DNA of 64,000 nt from Eubacteriales bacterium. Lineage in GTDB: Bacteria; Bacillota; Clostridia; Lachnospirales; Lachnospiraceae. Numbering within the stretch: the stretch's first letter is position 1; every line of letters starts with the position of its first letter. The stretch spans positions 17,185 through 81,184 of the forward strand of contig JAUNHC010000025.1 in NCBI GenBank assembly GCA_030524175.1, given 5' to 3'. Under the pieces are notes generated by a model, which saw only the letters and a list, made by a program, of their open reading frames with translations, was not told where the DNA came from and searched no databases. Shown piece after piece: positions 63,601 through 64,000 of this stretch. The position numbers were made by a program, and so were the translations under genes.

Positions 63601-63789
63601 GCTGTAATCACTCACAAAGCGTGCATTATCCTTATCGCTTGATATCACATAGCTTGTAGTACCAAGCACATCATCAAGGTTTTTTCTGTAAGAATCCGCA
63701 ATACTTGTGCCAAGGATTGACAGAGTAAGCAGGGATGCTGTTACAGAAGCAACACCTCGCATGACGTTTGCCATTTTCTTGTTCCTCAT
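60634..63789 (-). CDS. Membrane-anchored glycoside hydrolase family 3 with swapped domain order
   Basis: A 1051-residue GH3. An N-terminal hydrophobic segment (about residues 12-32) and a C-terminal one (about 1015-1040, LNVIKIISGILTGAAVLCWLGF, then KKKEEE) suggest an extracellular domain tethered at both ends. As in the protein at 30085-32721, the GH3 C-terminal domain comes first (GTVIMKNDNEVLPLNTESVALFG), then an FN3-like part, and the catalytic barrel last, with the nucleophile D926 in STDMMNNS. It would act outside the cell on glycan ends before import. It is the first gene of operon B with a promoter at 63843. Confidence 0.92.
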   Translation of the reverse strand: MRNKKMANVMRGVASVTASLLTLSILGTSIADSYRKNLDDVLGTTSYVISSDKDNARFVSDYSTIEEMAAAAKDIAVREGEEGTVIMKNDNEVLPLNTESVALFGLAAYAPYPYNAGDLRGGNEDSVDLLQALKNAGVQVNETVENFYVNKFMNAHEVVTENQWTGAEEVSIGYDNIYNTSVGDMADFAITEIPPEKYVEYGAPEDWKSDIDKDNTTAICVFARPGGESNTYAPGSAVNFAGEKTGEDPLALSEDELAVVDAAKETCSKVVVLLNSGNAMEIKEIAAGGTHEADGIAYIGCINDYQCTGIANVLTGKVNATGALTDTYVADSASIPAVQNFGGDYYADADIVAANAKNGYDDRYPKVDISNESSAGSFGGGSETYSAGQYIVEAEGIYVGYKYYETRYFDSIVNPSSNAAAVTGATQGDSWNYGDEVVYPFGHTISYLDYEQTVKSVDVDKSEDGEVTAVIEVKNNSDQDGYFLTQLYVQQPYTEYDKENNIEKSAVMFLNSAKVNVGAGASQEVTITVPTKYLASYDYTNAKTYILDEGDYYFTAAAGSHEAVNNFLGAQGKTIADGMDAEAAGTAVVWNENQELDTATFSISNNTKVTNVADDADLNYWTEDDTVTYLSRQDWDATYPVNYNTDVDINLSDSSKAEEWIAALRGRQYVIKTDDPAEEGKDNDVRFSTQDIQYEQLDNIEDPYWDTLVSSITIDEAVGAVIHGGSQTDTLTNVDNPIVLQNEGVNGFTAAYKDEETGKEYHFNVNSQTLLGSSFNPELAYEWGIVEGNSGLWLERYDLWGTGLTQRRTPYNGRNYEYISEDPMLTNRIGYGIIKGCTEKGIINGPKHIGFNDQEHNRNGVAAYMNEQKFRETDLRGFQGALEDAGGLAVMVAFNRIGATNASHHAGMLKTILRDEWGYTGIISTDMMNNSYYFTPESMVMATVTQVADFGGDDNHINLGDGGVDAVWPYISMASVENDAVLVNQARENLKYQLYTFANSAVMNVSTERVDVWWDTALNVIKIISGILTGAAVLCWLGFTLAPKKKEEEAR

Positions 63790-63842
63790 TTCTTTCCCTC
63801 CTGGTTTCTTATGTATCTAAGATGACACCAGTTTATCACATG

Positions 63843-63871
63843 ATTTTACCTTATGCGCGCCGCCTGCGCAA
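63843..63871 (-). promoter_or_regulatory. Promoter of operon B
   Basis: Minus strand TTGCGC (63866-63871), 17-base spacer, TAAAAT (63843-63848). The spacer is GC-rich and includes GGCGCGC, unlike the A/T-rich surroundings, so an operator there is possible. Confidence 0.6.
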
Positions 63872-63912
63872 ACCGTATTTTTACGAACGTAATCTGCATT
63901 GGGGTGTGTTTA

Positions 63913-63938
63913 TAATAAAAAGAACCCCTTAGGGTTCT
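63913..63938 (-). terminator. Intrinsic terminator of an upstream minus-strand gene beyond the window
   Basis: AGAACCC / GGGTTCT stem with a 4-base loop (63921-63938). On the minus strand it is followed by TTTTTATTAT. It would end a transcript coming from outside the window. Confidence 0.7.
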
Positions 63939-63951
63939 CTTTATATTTTCT

Positions 63952-64000
63952 GTGCGCCTGGCGGCGCACGTTTCTAATAGGTGAAAGTCCTTAATTCGCC
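63952..64000 (+). mobile_element. Possible 5' end of a group II intron (cut by window edge)
   Basis: The plus strand runs GTGCGCC, TG, GCGGCGCAC, then TTCTAATAGGTGAAAGTCC. A GTGCG start with a following GGTGAAAGTCC segment is characteristic of domain I of bacterial group II introns. It lies 14 bases after a terminator hairpin, where class IIC introns favour insertion. The intron body and reverse transcriptase would lie beyond the window. Confidence 0.55.

Noticed and set aside
1-64000. CRISPR arrays, tRNA/rRNA genes or prophage modules
   Set aside because: No regularly spaced repeats, no cloverleaf-type sequences and no phage structural genes were recognised in any intergenic region.

Overview
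The window looks like a chromosome segment of a gut-type Gram-positive Clostridia, most likely Lachnospiraceae. The signs are AGGAGG-type ribosome binding sites, moderate to low GC, LplB/LplC-type sugar ABC permeases with a YesM/YesN two-component pair, many GH2/GH3/GH43/GH78 enzymes, dockerin and choline-binding-type repeats, and frequent AraC regulators. No tRNA, rRNA, CRISPR array or prophage module was seen. Assignments rest on motif and family recognition by eye; no database search was run.

Layout. Bases 1-7 kb carry housekeeping genes, mostly on the plus strand: the tail of an RluA-family pseudouridine synthase, a cytidylate-kinase-like protein, a TtcA-like PP-loop enzyme (minus), an AI-2E-family membrane protein, D-aminoacyl-tRNA deacylase (dtd), a secreted M23 peptidase with cell-wall-binding repeats, and a tyrosine recombinase. 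Bases 7-14.5 kb (minus) carry redox and stress genes: a flavodoxin-like/aldo-keto reductase pair behind a MerR-type promoter, a UvrA-like ATPase, a DUF1905-nitroreductase fusion, DUF2000, an AraC regulator and a methyltransferase.

Bases 14.6-21.6 kb hold the most striking unit. A c-di-GMP-I (GEMM-I) riboswitch, with a promoter in front and a terminator hairpin behind, lies ahead of a 1792-residue secreted M60-type zinc metallopeptidase that contains a dockerin. One base after its stop codon comes a secreted protein with two fibronectin type III domains and a possible cohesin-like domain. This looks like a c-di-GMP-controlled extracellular, perhaps mucin- or glycoprotein-directed, complex.

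Bases 21.6-27.4 kb carry a MATE transporter, an AraC regulator, a DUF368 membrane protein, DUF2461, an ECF-like sigma factor and a small P-loop protein. A 145-bp MITE-like element with 13-bp terminal inverted repeats and a perfect 8-bp target duplication sits in the MATE leader.

Bases 27.6-63.8 kb are two consecutive minus-strand glycan-use operons. Operon A (51.1 to 27.6 kb) has GH43, GH3, a DUF5060-type glycosidase, GH78, YesM-like kinase, YesN-like regulator, solute-binding protein, two permeases, a second DUF5060-type glycosidase, an unclassified possibly GH106-like enzyme, a domain-swapped GH3 and GH2. Operon B (63.8 to 51.4 kb) has a membrane-anchored domain-swapped GH3, a small membrane protein, GH2, GH78, a GPH-type sugar symporter and a LytTR/GHKL two-component pair. 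Two GH78 enzymes together with GH2/GH3/GH43 and no lyases suggest trimming of rhamnose-containing plant oligosaccharides or glycosides (inference). The last 49 bases look like the 5' end of a group II intron.
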